Of a stretch of 64,000 nt of DNA, positions 32,034-44,330 are shown piece after piece. The notes beneath the pieces are model-generated. The model saw nothing but the letters and a program-made list of their open reading frames with translations, was not told the DNA's origin and searched no databases. Source of the stretch: Hypomesus transpacificus (Eukaryota > Chordata > Actinopteri > Osmeriformes > Osmeridae); the NCBI RefSeq assembly GCF_021917145.1, contig NC_061064.1:5596091-5660090 (forward strand), written 5' to 3'. A program made the translations under genes and the position numbers. Each line of letters starts with the position of its first letter. Within the stretch, counting starts at the first letter, position 1.

Positions 32034-32812
32034 GAAGACCGTCCGGAACCCTTTGACGAGTATCGCCTCACGGTGGTTTACATGTATGCATGGCATGACT
32101 CTCACTCTCGCACACAGACACACACTCACGCCGTGTCCTATTGAAGACTCTTTCCTACATGCTGCCTGAGATGTGTGGCTTCTCCGATCATGAGGGATAC
32201 GTAGAATACACTGGAAGCTCTGAGCTCAGATGTGTCTAAAATTAGACCGGCAAATCCTCATTGACTGAAGATATACCAAAATAATGTTCTATATATGCAG
32301 GCAACTGCAGCATGACCCACCCAGAACCTCCCCTCCTGACAGGTGACTTCCTGTTTCTTTTCCCCGCCCCTTTGCGTCCAACCTCTTTTGCAATTGAGAA
32401 AGCATTGGCCAATGATTTAAAGGGGTGTGTGTTGCCCACACCTCTGATATCTACACACTCAAACACACATATTCAGGTTTTAACACGGTAATATTGTTTA
32501 CTTCCAGCGTGAATTTTTTGGACCTAGGACTAGGGCTTTGGATGAGCCATACTGTAGCACCTCTATGCACTTGCCTGACTGATTATTTTCAGATTTTATA
32601 AAAGACTGCCCTAATGTGAACCCAGTATGCCTATTACACCTGATCCTGGTCTTACTTATATGTCATTAGAATGCTTGTTTATAAGATTACCTGTGGGATT
32701 TATTTAGAGTATTATGGATGCAATTCTGTTTGGATCAGTGTTTTTAAGTGGTTATTGCCAGATGTTTAACTCAGTATTTTTCTAATTATATACTGGTAAC
32801 TCAGATGGAAAT

Positions 32813-32818
32813 ATTAAA
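32813..32818 (+). terminator. Probable polyadenylation signal of rskr (ATTAAA)
   Basis: ATTAAA about 780 nt after the rskr stop is followed by a GT-rich element (gtgttggtgtcacctttgtg), the usual downstream signal. Confidence 0.5.
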
Positions 32819-33059
32819 CTGTTTACACCTTAGATCAAGTGTTGGTGTCACCTTTGTGTGTGTGTTCTCTGGAACAGGATGTTCTCGGTATTTAAATAAG
32901 ACTGCTGATTTATCGATCTAAAGAAGCTAGAACTTTCTTTAGGGGGAGGGGTGATGCCATGTCATAATGGTGTGTTTGCAGGGCAGGGGTTGGAGGGTGT
33001 ACAGTTATGCGGGCATCACACAGCACACATGTAAGGCAGACCCCAAAGAGTCGTGATGC

Positions 33060-33265
33060 TGATGCAGGCGATGACATCACGATCTCGCCATCCGCGCATG
33101 TCTTATGAATATGCTGATTACGTGATGACGCCAGACCCCGCCCCTGAAGCTTTTATGAAAAGTCACGTTGCGCTGCGGCACAGATACAGCCGACAGACTA
33201 TTCACATCACCGCATCCTTCTGTCGCTCTCCCACCTGCTGAAGCTTTCTCCAAACGCATCATCAG
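33060..33265 (+). promoter_or_regulatory. Probable aldoc promoter and non-coding first exon
   Basis: A GC-rich segment has CRE-like sites (tgacatca 33072-33079; gtgatgacg 33122-33130), a GC box (ccccgcccc 33136-33144) and a TATA-like ttttatgaaaa just downstream. The sequence then runs to a good donor (catcag, then gtaaga at 33266). That fits a short untranslated first exon spliced to the aldoc coding exon at 36039, as in vertebrate aldolase genes. The transcription start was not determined. From 32034 to 33060 lies the rskr 3' UTR and ordinary intergenic DNA. Confidence 0.55.
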
Positions 33266-36039
33266 GTAAGAAACAGTCCGTTAATGCAATCACTTCAGTA
33301 AACGATGTATAGGTTATTTTCTTCTGCTCACTTATTGTGGAGTTTAAAATTAGATACCCATTGTATGACGCAGGCAACGTTAGCACAAACGTAATAGTTT
33401 CCGTTAAGGACAGTATTATAGCAGGGACGGTCTTGCACCGTAGCAAGATTTATCGGTGTAAATTCGAAAGGTGAAGTGTCTCGGTTTCCTATCTGAAAAT
33501 TAGAGTTAAACCTTCAACCTGTTGCAGGGATACGAGAACGGGAAGCTGTGTCGCTACATCTAACCGCATTGTTCTGAAATACTATTGCCAATAAGCAAAT
33601 GGTGATGGTGCCATTCAATTTACTGTCATCCTTGCTCGGGCGGATTTACTGAAACGTAGTCAATCTCATGTCGAATCTAACATTTTTGACCTGATTTGCA
33701 TTTTGCAGCCATCAAACATTTTAACCACAGACATATGTTAGCTACAGAACACAGGTCGCACGTGCAACGGTACACGTTGATCCTCTTACCTCTGGATAAA
33801 AGAGTCCAAAATAAACGGCCATACCACCTACTTTAGACAGCTGCATCATCCTTATCATCGTCATCGCAACAATGTCTCTCACTGTGTGTGCGTGACTCCC
33901 CACTCCCACCCCCTTGGCCTACGTGCAGAAGAGGACGGTCTAGCCCTCGTGACCAAATGCCCCTCTATCGAGGAACCCAATACTCTGGTTCATTTGTTAA
34001 TATATAATGACCTGACATACAGTATTATAGAGTCGGATGTTATGCGTGTGTGTGTCTGTGTGTGAGGTATTGACCAAGGTGAGATGATTTTGCGCCACAT
34101 AGCAAGATACAGTGCCACGGAGGACAGTTAGCCAACGCCTTTTGATGTCGCAGTGCAGAACCTGTGTCTACATTTTTGGTAGTCTGTCTCATGCCACCAC
34201 AAATTATTTTTCTCCCTTTTAACCTTGCATCTAGCACTACCTGCAGCACATTGCTATGGAATTCAGGCCAGATTTTAGGTGACATTCAACTATACAGCAA
34301 ACAAACCCTTATTGACACTGCTTTCTGTAAAGCTTGTCACCTTCCAATAGCAGCAACAGACACACACACACACCATGCAGGTCCCTCAGGTCTGCCAATA
34401 GAACACGTAAGTACTGTTCTCTTCTCCCAAAAGATGTTCTCCACAAGAGCAATCTGAAACCTAGCCTATTCCCACAAGGACATGTCCTCATTGGATGAGA
34501 TGTGAGCACATTTGTGTGTGTGTGTGTGTGTGTTTAACACACCAGCCAGTTTGAGGAATGCTGAGTGTAGGCTACTGAATGTTGTTATCTCATGGCTGTA
34601 AGCTGGGGATTAGCAGAAAGAATACAGTGTGCCAGGTCATACCCTTCCATAGCAACAGAATTGAGCAAACTTGTGGAAGAGAACCCACTCAGTACACCCC
34701 AAACTCATTGTTATTCAAAAAAATTGAATATTCGCTTCTGCTTTGGTTCAAAAGTGTTGTTTCTGATCCAGATTCAGCCATTGTCCCCTCTGTAGGCCAA
34801 ACCCTGGAGAGGGTTGGGGACAAATCCCTGGTTTTGATGCGTAGATTTCTGACACCTGCACCTTATACTAGATGTGTATACATGGATAGGCATTTTTATC
34901 ATTCTTTAGCAACCTAGCCATTCTTCTGTTACAGAACTGCAACACATCCTTTGTTTAAGGCCTTGTTTAGGATTTATGACCCTGACACACAAGCAGCCAT
35001 TTTGTGTCTGGTACCAGGATAAGAGTCCTGTTCCATCGTGACTAAAACATGAGTGTCAAATGTTTTTAATGATATCTATTAAATGCACAAAATAATAACA
35101 TTTCTTAAAAGGTGGAAAAAGCTCTACAATCTAAATGTGTGTGTGAGTGAAAGTAGGTATCACACAATCGAAGAGGTCTGTCACTGCTTGTTTTCTGGCA
35201 CACTAGTGGAAAGAATGTTCTAGAATGGAACATTTCTATCGGTTGGCCCATTTGTGTGCTTGTAGGCTAGTTCCAGAGTGGGAATTGATTGGTGTCGAGT
35301 GTGCCTATAATGTGCCGTTTCTCTAAATGACAAAGTCACCCACTGGACAGACATGGCCCCGGGCAGGAGATGAGGATTCATGGAGGAGGTTGAAAGAGGA
35401 CGAGGAAATGGAGAGACCAAGAGAGAAATTGAGGGAAGGAAACAAAATGAAAGGGTGACTGCAGGAAAGATATTTGAGAGAGGGTTGTTATGAATTGTGC
35501 TCTCCATCAGCTGTAATGAGGATTGGCAGTAGACCATATAGGAGAGAACGATTACATAATCCCTCCCCCTCTCTTTCTTCTCTCTATCCCTCTGTAATCA
35601 CTATGACTACCGTGTAGTGTGAGGGGGGGGGGGGGGTAGTGGTGTGGTTGTAGCCACGGTTACGTAACGGCCTGCTTATTTACGCGAAAGTGATGGAGGG
35701 TACTATGGAAGAATGCAGAATGAAGGCTTTAGAACACAGAGAGGACGTTTGTCTGCATGTCTGCGTGTGTGTGACAACACTTCCTGTTTAACTAGGCCAA
35801 ACTAGGCTTGTCATACACCACATATCCAGGATGTCATGACAAGTAAAATATGACGACATGTCCTTAACAATCGCATCCCTGACATACTGTCGCTTCTGCT
35901 GTGACACTACTTAGTAAACATTGCTCTCTCTTTCTCACTTTCTCTTCTCTCTTTTCCTCTCCTCTCTCTTTCCCGCTCTCCCGTGTTTCTTCCTTTTCTC
36001 TCTGTCTCTGTCTCTCTGTCTCTGTCTCTGTGTGCCAGT

Positions 36040-36269
36040 ATGACTCACCAATACCCAGCGCTGACTCCGGAGCAGAAGAAGGAGCTGCAGGACATCGCTG
36101 AGAAGATCGTGGCCCCAGGGAAGGGCATCCTCGCAGCTGATGAGTCCACAGGTGTGTATTTCCCTTCAACCTGTGATGGTGCACTACAGTGCCCATGCTT
36201 ACCTTCAAGTGTTTCTGTGCACTTTCACGACATTTCACCACACCGTTCAGTCACACTTTGGGTGTGCTT

Positions 36270-36315
<46 letters not shown>

Positions 36316-37880
36316 ACAGGCAGCATGGCCAAGCGTCTGAACCCCATCGGGGTGGAGAACACCGAGGAGAACCGCCGCCGCTACCGCCAGCTGCTGTTCA
36401 CAGCTGACGAGCGCATCGACAACTGCATCGGGGGGGTCATCTTCTTCCACGAGACGCTTTACCAGAACACGGACGATGGCACGCCCTTCCCCCAGCTCAT
36501 CAAGGACCGCGGGATGGTCGTGGGCATCAAGGTGGGTGTCCGTTGTGGCTCCGACCCAGATTCCTTCAGCAGGGGTCAAAGCCTGTTTGTTGAGAGGACT
36601 GGAGTCCTACTTGGCCTGTACATGAATGTAGGACAGTGGTAACTGTCTAGACCACACAAGGCAACACGTTTTAATGACTCATTCACTGACGAGGCTTTGT
36701 GTATTACACACAAATGCACTCTGACACAGATACACTCAAATCAGGGGTAGTGAGTGTTTAAACAGACAACATTTACATTGTCATTCAGCAGACGCTCTTA
36801 TCCAGAGCGACTTACAGTAAGTACAGGGACATTCCCCCTGAGGCAAGTAGGGTGAAGTGCCTTGCCCAAGAACACAACGTCATTTGGCACGGCAGGGAAT
36901 CAATCCGGCAACCTTCTGATTACTAGCTCGATTCCCTAACTGCTCAGCCACCTAACAACATATATAACGTGCACACACACACAGTGTGTATTTCCAGAGG
37001 ATTAGCTAAGCTTAAGGACACTTGTAGGTACGTTGAGGTCAGGCTCTGGGATGACCAGTGCAGTGTTTGTCAGTCAGAGGATATCCTTACATAAACCTTC
37101 CCTCAGATCTGACCACAGTACTTTCCGAGATCCATAGATCCTTTATATGAATACTGTAACAAAGGCATATGATCAGTGTGTTTTACCAAGCAAGATCTCT
37201 CCCTGCAGGTGGACAAAGGTGTTGTGCCCCTGGCCGGGACCGATGGAGAGACCACCACACAGGGTAGGAGCACACACACGCACACACACACTCAGGTATA
37301 CACATACGCACACTCACTAAATCATTTTCACCCACCTACCGCCACACCCTTGGTCTCATGTTTGTGTGTAGGTCTGGATGGACTGTCTGAGCGCTGTGCT
37401 CAGTACAAGAAGGATGGTGCTGACTTTGCCAAGTGGCGCTCTGTGTTGAAGATCAGTGAGAACACACCCTCTGAGCTGGCCATCATGGAGAATGCCAACG
37501 TACTGGCCCGCTACGCCAGCATCTGCCAACAGGTGTGTGTGGGTGTGTGTGGTGTGTGTCTGTCTGTCTGTGGGTGTATTTGGCGTTCCGTAACACAATG
37601 CGTTGTGTTTCAGAACGGTATTGTTCCCATCGTGGAGCCTGAGATCCTTCCTGACGGAGACCACGACTTGAAGCGCTGCCAGTACATCAGTGAGAAGGTG
37701 ATTGATCCTTGTCACCCAAGCAGCGCAGCCAACCAGATACATGACAGTATAAGAAGACAACACATTAGTATAGAGCACACTGTACATCATAACATAAAAT
37801 ATTATTCTAATATCCCATTTAATGCCCGTCTTTTACTTTTTCTGTACTAACCCAGTTACCGCCAATGTTTGACTTTTCTC

Positions 37881-37939
<59 letters not shown>

Positions 37940-38907
37940 GTCCTGGCTGCAGTGTACAAAGCTCTGTCAGACCACCATGTCTACCTGGAAGGCACCCTGC
38001 TGAAGCCCAACATGGTCACCCCCGGACACTCCTGCCCCAACAAGTATACAAACGAGGAGATCGCCATGGCAACCGTCACCGCTCTGCGCCGCACTGTGCC
38101 CCCCGCCGTAACAGGTCCGACACCTACTGTCACTTTCACTTAGCCTGGAATCTAATGGAATTCGTCTGGAACCTCTCAGTTCAATCTTTTACTTCCAAGG
38201 GGTGTCGTCAGTCCAAAATGTCTCTGGATGCAATTGGATAGAATTTGATTGAAACAAACAAGCAGAGTAACAAAACATGAAATCTTGGTTGTTCGCCTCA
38301 ACTGTGCTGCACTCTACAGCCATCATATTAAATCCGCCCCATACCAGATAAACGGTTGTGATTGACCAAGCCTGAATCTAGTCTGATAGGTCTAGCCAAC
38401 CCCTTGATTTCTGTTTGCCAGAACGAATAAAACAGCTGCTCCCCCCCCTACCCAGGTGTGACATTCCTGTCCGGTGGCCAATCAGAGGAGGATGCCAGCA
38501 TTAACCTGAACGCCATCAACACCTGTCCACTGGCCAAGCCCTGGGCCCTGACCTTCTCCTACGGCCGTGCCCTGCAGGCCTCCGCCCTCAACGCCTGGAA
38601 AGGAGAGCGTGACAACGAAAAGGCTGCCACAGAGGAGTTCATCAAACGTGCCGAGGTACAGCGTCAGAGTGCCCGTATCACACACATGTAGAACCATCAA
38701 TCCTTAGCGATGTAACAACAAACCCAGTCCGCCCCCCCCCCCCCCCCACACACACACACACACACCATTTAGTGCAGCAGTAGTAAACCTCTGTTTCCTT
38801 CCTCTGTCCTCCAGGTTAATGGCCTGGCAGCGCAAGGGAAGTACGAGTCCTCCGGAAGCTGCGGCGCCGCCGGACAATCCCTCTACGTGGCGAACCACGC
38901 CTACTGA
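36040..38907 (+). CDS. aldoc: Fructose-bisphosphate aldolase C
   Basis: A class I aldolase that splits fructose 1,6-bisphosphate into two triose phosphates in cytosolic glycolysis; isoform C is the brain form. Eight coding exons: 36040-36151, 36320-36531, 37209-37263, 37372-37532, 37614-37697, 37940-38114, 38456-38655, 38815-38907. Together they make 1092 nt (363 aa), the normal length, and exon sizes equal those I recall for mammalian aldolases. The start [16 protein letters not shown] is preceded directly by the acceptor. [18 protein letters not shown] and the Schiff-base lysine context GTLLKPNMV are intact. The C-terminus [11 protein letters not shown] ends in the essential tyrosine and is closer to ALDOC than to ALDOA or ALDOB. 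A GT microsatellite precedes exon 3 and a CT microsatellite precedes exon 7. Confidence 0.97.
36274..36311. repeat. (GT)n microsatellite forming the aldoc exon 3 acceptor region
   Basis: About 19 GT units end 8 nt before the exon 3 start (tgcgcacag acceptor). Confidence 0.9.
36772..36958 (-). mobile_element. tRNA-derived SINE, reverse orientation, aldoc intron
   Basis: It is the reverse complement of the family member at 63310-63507. The shared tail is gcagacgctcttatccagag, the middle gtgccttgcccaagaacac, and the tRNA-like head is at the right end (cgattccctaactgctcagc). Confidence 0.85.
37881..37937. repeat. (CT)n microsatellite as polypyrimidine tract of aldoc exon 7
   Basis: About 57 nt of alternating CT runs straight into the AG acceptor at 37938-37939. 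Confidence 0.9.
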
Positions 38908-40242
38908 GCCCCTCGCTGCACATTCCACTGCCGCCAACCAATAGTTTCCTCTGCTGCTGCTCCGCCCCCTTCCCTCCACCCCCCCACCCACCCACCCCCC
39001 TCTAGTCACAGGCCTGCGCTGTCTACTGTACTTTAGGACTGTCGTGGAGACGTCGATGCGATGTGACTGAGTTTGTGTATTTAAAAGCTGTTTGTACTGT
39101 ATCCATGCTAAAGAGGGTCCAAACCTGTGCTTGTGTAAGCGGTAGTTGAAGTTCAGTGGGCATTTTAGAAGGAACAGCTCTTCATCCACGACAGTGCAAG
39201 TCAAGAGAATTCTTTACTAATTGTTTGCTAACAGTGACAATTGTGAGGATGACGATTGTGACCTGGTCGAATAACAAGTCAGTAGTCACTCAATACCTGT
39301 CTTCTTTCACGTCAATCTACTCTCTTTCGCTCATCTTCCCCCAATCCATTCACCACCGACCTACCTTTGCCTTTCAGTCCTTACTCTCAATTCAATCACT
39401 CCAGAGCTGCTCAGATCTTGTGTGTGTAAATCATGTGTTTCGCTTCTGTCTGAATGCAGTATGGACTCTGTCATCGCAATACTAACAATCTCCCTGGCAG
39501 CGTGACCAATCAAAAGAACCGATAACATCCGTAGTTAAAGACCAATCAAAGACTAGATTACATCCTATGGCAACCAGTGTGTGAAGTGTTATTTATGCAG
39601 AGTTTTCTGTGTGATTCAGAAGTGGAGGGGGTATCGGTATTCACACTCTCACCCCAGCCAGAGACTGAAACCTAGCTGAGGTGGATGGGTAGACTGCAAA
39701 CCACTAAACACCAAGTCTCAACCTAACCTTTCTGTTTTTCTCCTTCTGACCTCCAATGATTGGGACTCCCCCTGTGTCTACCGTGTCATCAAAATATTAG
39801 CTTTGAATTACATCGTATTGAGTTATGTGACAGTGTTGATATATGTGACGCTTGTTTGTGTTGATCTTCCCTTGCCCCCTTCCTTGACCAATGGCCAGAG
39901 AAGTAATAAGGATGAATCTGATTGTCTGTCCTGGGTAGAGAGGGCCTGAGTATGAGGTTTGTAAGGGATGGGGGCGTCACTGCTTTGTTGGAATACTGTG
40001 ATGTTTGTGATGTTGGTATTGTTCTTGAAGCACTTGGTGTGTCAAATAGTGGACAAACTTACAGAAAACTACAATAAAAATTACAAAAACTATTAGAAAC
40101 GTTGTGTGAACATTCCCTATTCCTTTCACAGTGGGGTGTTCAATAATAATTTTGCATTATTACACATTCAATTACATATGAATACACTTACAACATTTTG
40201 GCCACTGCCTGAAGATCAATGAATCTGACCTTGTAATATGAG
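38908..40242. other. aldoc 3' UTR
   Basis: This is untranslated sequence after the aldoc stop. AATAAA at 40073-40078 is the best polyadenylation signal, giving a UTR of roughly 1.2 kb. No ORF or RNA gene was recognised. The 8 bases aatatgag at 40235-40242 are the left target duplication of the adjacent transposon. Confidence 0.6.
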
Positions 40243-41525
40243 TAGTGCTGTCAGTTTAACGCGTTATTAACGGCGTTAACGCAAACCCAAATTAACGGCG
40301 TCAATTTTTTTATCGCGCGATTAACGCTCTTTTTGGCCTAGCAAACTTTGTAGTTTTTTTCCACATGCTGTTGCAACAACTACCGAAGTTAGAAAAACTA
40401 CAACACCACACCGGATCTAGCTAGACCGGAAACAAAACAACAGGCACGCCACACACTTGTTTGGCTTGCGATCCGGCTAAAGCGTAGTAGCAGAGCCCGT
40501 TTACGGATATGAGACATTCTCTGGTAGTAGGTTAACTTTACGTTTTGAGTGGATGGCGAGCGCGAGACGCCGAAATGGATGCCAATAAGATTCTGAATGG
40601 AAAGTTTACTTTTAAAAAGTTGCCAAATGGTTCCATTGACAAGACCAAGTGATCTGTGTGTTTTGTCGTTGTAAAATGAGCTATCATTGCAGCACGTCCA
40701 GTCTGAAATACGACTTGATATGGAAGCAAATCGTGACCACAATTCAAATTCAAATGTATTTCCAGAAATGCATTTTCATTTTAAGAATGTGGCTGCATTA
40801 TTTGACTCATAAATCAAATTAGTATTCAATCATCCTATTTGCATTTTCATTTTCTTCTTTAAGACTGCTCATTCTTTCCCTTAATTAAAATGAAAACGAA
40901 AAAGACATTTGAAATTTAATTTTCAAAATATGCCCCAGCAAATAGATACCAAAATTCAATTTGAAATGTAAAATTTGAAAATGAAAATGCATTTCCAGAA
41001 ATGCATTTTCATTTTAAGAACGTGGCTGCAAAATCGTGACCACAATTCAAATTCAAATGCATTTCCAGAAATGCATTTTCATTTTCAAGAACGTGGCTGC
41101 AAAATCGTGACCACAATTCAAATTCAAATGCATTTTCAGAAATGCATTTTCATTTTAAGAACGTGGCTGCAAAATCGTGACCACAATTCAAATTCAAATG
41201 TATTTCCAGAAATGCATTTTCATTTTAAGAATGTGGCTGCATTATTTGACTCATAAATCAAATTAGTACTGATTAGTACTGAGCGGACATTGCATTTTCA
41301 TTTTCATGTTCTGCCCGCAAAGAACTGCCCATAATTCGAAAACGAAAATGCATTCTGAGCGGCGCAGTAGAGTGACGTCAGTAGCCGCTCTTCTTCAGCT
41401 CCCTGCTGACCGAGCTACCCATCTTGTTCGGTAGGGGGCGGTGTGCACATACGCATTGCATTACATGACAAATGTGCCGGGAAATTGATTGAATTGCCGG
41501 GTCTTTAGAGGACGCATCACAGATC

Positions 41526-41885
41526 ATGGCGCTCCCTCAAATTGTGCAGACACTGATAGAATTAGCTGAGCTGGTAGAAACTAATAATATATCTGAGTCT
41601 GATGCCCGTGACCGAGTAGAACAAGTCACAGAGAGCTTGGCTGCATACTCTGCCGTCACAGACGTACACATTAATGAGGTTGCCATAGTAAACCTCTCTT
41701 CAGTCCTGGAACGGCTGGATGCTGTGGAGGCTCAAATGGGACGGGGACGACCAACCATCCACATCCCGTTCGAGTCCATCGAAAACTATTTATTAAATGG
41801 TTTAAAAATAAAGGACATAGCGGAGCTGTTGTCGGCCACCAGACCATCCGTCGGAGGATGCAAAGCAACGGATTTACGGAGCTAG
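41526..41885 (+). pseudogene. Truncated N-terminal transposase-like ORF with HTH start
   Basis: This 119-codon ORF starts MALPQIVQTLIELAELVE, has a helical segment and an RGRP-type stretch, then KIKDIAELLSATR. That last piece resembles a helix-turn-helix that goes out of frame at once, with the expected arginine-rich helix readable in another frame. In fish, I recall this N-terminus on integrase-core (rve) transposase proteins; no rve domain is present here. A product, if made, would be a DNA-binding fragment at most. Confidence 0.6.
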
Positions 41886-42047
41886 AAAGCTGACAAAAGT
41901 ATCTGAATTTGAATATGAAAGATCTGAAATATTTGTGTCTCGAATTTCATAAAACTGAAATATATTGCTGTTGAATATATAATATCTGAATTATTTGTAT
42001 GCCAAATTTAATACAACTGAATTATTTTGATCCAAAAATAAAACATT

Positions 42048-42455
42048 CTAAAATTCAGATTGCAGGAATTCAGATTCTTGAAATTCAGATTGCGGAAATT
42101 CAAATTCAGATTGCGGAAATTCAGATTTTGTCTGAACCAGGCCAAAGGTGAAACAGCTTGCTTTCACAGGAAAAAGTAGACCATTTAATAAATAGTTTTC
42201 GATGGACTCGAACGGGATGTGGATGGTTGGTCGTCCCCGTCCCATTTGAGCCTCCACAGCATCCAGCCGTTCCAGGACTGAAGAGAGGTTTACTATGGCA
42301 ACCTCATTAATGTGTACGTCTGTGACGGCAGAGTATGCAGCCAAGCTCTCTGTGACTTGTTCTACTCGGTCACGGGCATCAGACTCAGATATATTATTAG
42401 TTTCTACCAGCTCAGCTAATTCTATCAGTGTCTGCACAATTTGAGGGAGCGCCAT
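42048..42455 (-). pseudogene. Mirror copy of the truncated transposase-like ORF
   Basis: It is identical to the plus-strand ORF over the first ~93 residues (MALPQIVQ... to ...ENYLLNGL). It then reads into spacer sequence with a low-complexity tail (QSEFEFPQSEF), so it ends before the helix-turn-helix. It is convergent with the copy at 41526, so both point to the palindrome centre near 41990. Confidence 0.6.
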
Positions 42456-44004
42456 GATCTGTGATGCGTCCTCTAAAGACCCGGCAATTCAATCAATTTC
42501 CCGGCACATTTGTCATGTAATGCAATGCGTATGTGCACACCGCCCCCTACCGAACAAGATGGGTAGCTCGGTCAGCAGGGAGCTGAAGAAGAGCGGCTAC
42601 TGACGTCACTCTACTGCGCCGCTCAGAATGCATTTTCGTTTTCGAATTATGGGCAGTTCTTTGCGGGCAGAACATGAAAATGAAAATGCAATGTCCGCTC
42701 AGTACTAATCAGTACTAATTTGATTTATGAGTCAAATAATGCAGCCACATTCTTAAAATGAAAATGCATTTCTGGAAATACATTTGAATTTGAATTGTGG
42801 TCACGATTTTGCAGCCACGTTCTTAAAATGAAAATGCATTTCTGAAAATGCATTTGAATTTGAATTGTGGTCACGATTTTGCAGCCACGTTCTTGAAAAT
42901 GAAAATGCATTTCTGGAAATGCATTTGAATTTGAATTGTGGTCACGATTTTGCAGCCACGTTCTTAAAATGAAAATGCATTTCTGGAAATGCATTTTCAT
43001 TTTCAAATTTTACATTTCAAATTGAATTTTGGTATCTATTTGCTGGGGCATATTTTGAAAATTAAATTTCAAATGTCTTTTTCGTTTTCATTTTAATTAA
43101 GGGAAAGAATGAGCAGTCTTAAAGAAGAAAATGAAAATGCAAATAGGATGATTGAATACTAATTTGATTTATGAGTCAAATAATGCAGCCACATTCTTAA
43201 AATGAAAATGCATTTCTGGAAATACATTTGAATTTGAATTGTGGTCACGATTTTGCAGCCACGTTCTTAAAATGAAAATGCATTTCTGAAAATGCATTTG
43301 AATTTGAATTGTGGTCACGATTTTGCAGCCACGTTCTTGAAAATGAAAATGCATTTCTGGAAATGCATTTGAATTTGAATTGTGGTCACGATTTTGCAGC
43401 CACGTTCTTAAAATGAAAATGCATTTCTGGAAATGCATTTTCATTTTCAAATTTTACATTTCAAATTGAATTTTGGTATCTATTTGCTGGGGCATATTTT
43501 GAAAATTAAATTTCAAATGTCTTTTTCGTTTTCATTTTAATTAAGGGAAAGAATGAGCAGTCTTAAAGAAGAAAATGAAAATGCAAATAGGATGATTGAA
43601 TACCAATTTGATTTATGAGTCAAATAATGCAGCCACATTCTTAAAATGAAAATGCATTTCTGGAAATGCATTTTCATTTGAATTTTGGTCACGATTTGCT
43701 TCCATAACTTGATGGCCAAGCACACAGATGATGCAAATTCTCCGCCCCCTCGTCAAAGCCAGGCGATTGCAATGTTGTTTTCAATAACAAAAAATATTTG
43801 CACGAAGCAATCCGAACCACTTTTCCATGTTGATAAGAGCATTAAAATTTGAAAAAAGAATGGGACAAAAAGAAATCAAGGGACATTTAGAATAGATAGA
43901 AATAGAAATGTGCGATTAATTGTGATTAATCACGAGTTAACTATGACATTAATGCGATTAATCGCGATTAAATATTTTAATCGTTTGACAGCACTAAATA
44001 TGAG

Positions 44005-44330
44005 CCATTTAATTATCGATCAAACTGCTACTTTGCCAAATTAAGCCATGGCTATGTATTGCCCTTGATTTATTTATAGGATACCTATTGCCTGTATATG
44101 GCCATAGGAAATAGGTAACTCACAAGAAATACATTTTTGCAATAATCTAGCTGCGGTGTGGTCATTTTCTCAGCTGTCATTTCCAACCGTTTTCCACTTC
44201 CTTATTGTCAGTGCATTAGGTCCGCCTTCTGGCTCATTGGCCGTTTGGGTATTGGTGGAAGGGGGTGCACCTTACTTTGATTGGAGAATTCTCTTCCGTA
44301 TGCTCCAGCCACGCCTCGTATGAGGGAAAA
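44005..44330. promoter_or_regulatory. Probable pigs promoter and 5' UTR
   Basis: This is a short interval between the transposon and the pigs ATG. A CCAAT-box complement (tcattggc, 44233-44240) lies about 95 nt upstream of the ATG. No TATA box is obvious. The remainder is ordinary AT-rich DNA. Confidence 0.4.

Larger units (their letters stand above)
40719..43706. mobile_element. Near-palindromic DNA element with 6-bp target duplication, possibly IS3EU-like
   Basis: It begins tatggaagcaaatcgtgacc and ends with the complement ggtcacgatttgcttccata, flanked by ACTTGA on both sides (40713-40718, 43707-43712). Left arm 40719-41801 and right arm 42180-43706 are inverted copies: any left position x pairs with 83981-x, plus 444 for the outermost part because of a 444-bp tandem duplication in the right arm. 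Both arms carry the same ATG ORF start (41526 plus; 42455 minus). The arms also hold ~70-bp subterminal repeats. TAY...RTA ends with a 6-bp duplication are what I recall for IS3EU transposons; the family name is inference. Confidence 0.8.
40243..43996. mobile_element. hAT element remnant with perfect 8-bp target duplication
   Basis: The termini are tagtgctgtca and tgacagcacta, flanked on both sides by AATATGAG (40235-40242, 43997-44004). Subterminal text is rich in ttaacg/cgattaat motifs. Plus-strand translation from 40575 gives MDANKILNGKFTFKKLPNG followed, after a frameshift, by a BED zinc-finger core (CVFCRCKMSYHCSTSSLKY) that is cut at 40718 by the nested element and resumes at 43713 (MAKHTDDANS). 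Everything after the BED finger is deleted, so this is a non-autonomous derivative. Confidence 0.88.

Noticed and set aside
40975-41256. 93-codon ORF with FPEMHFHF repeats (and copies at 42725 and 43169)
   Set aside because: It is a translation of ~70-bp tandem subterminal repeats in a transposon arm, with no domain or codon signal.
40975-43450. Regularly spaced repeats that could suggest a CRISPR array
   Set aside because: Units are contiguous 70-bp tandem repeats without unique spacers, in a eukaryotic transposon.
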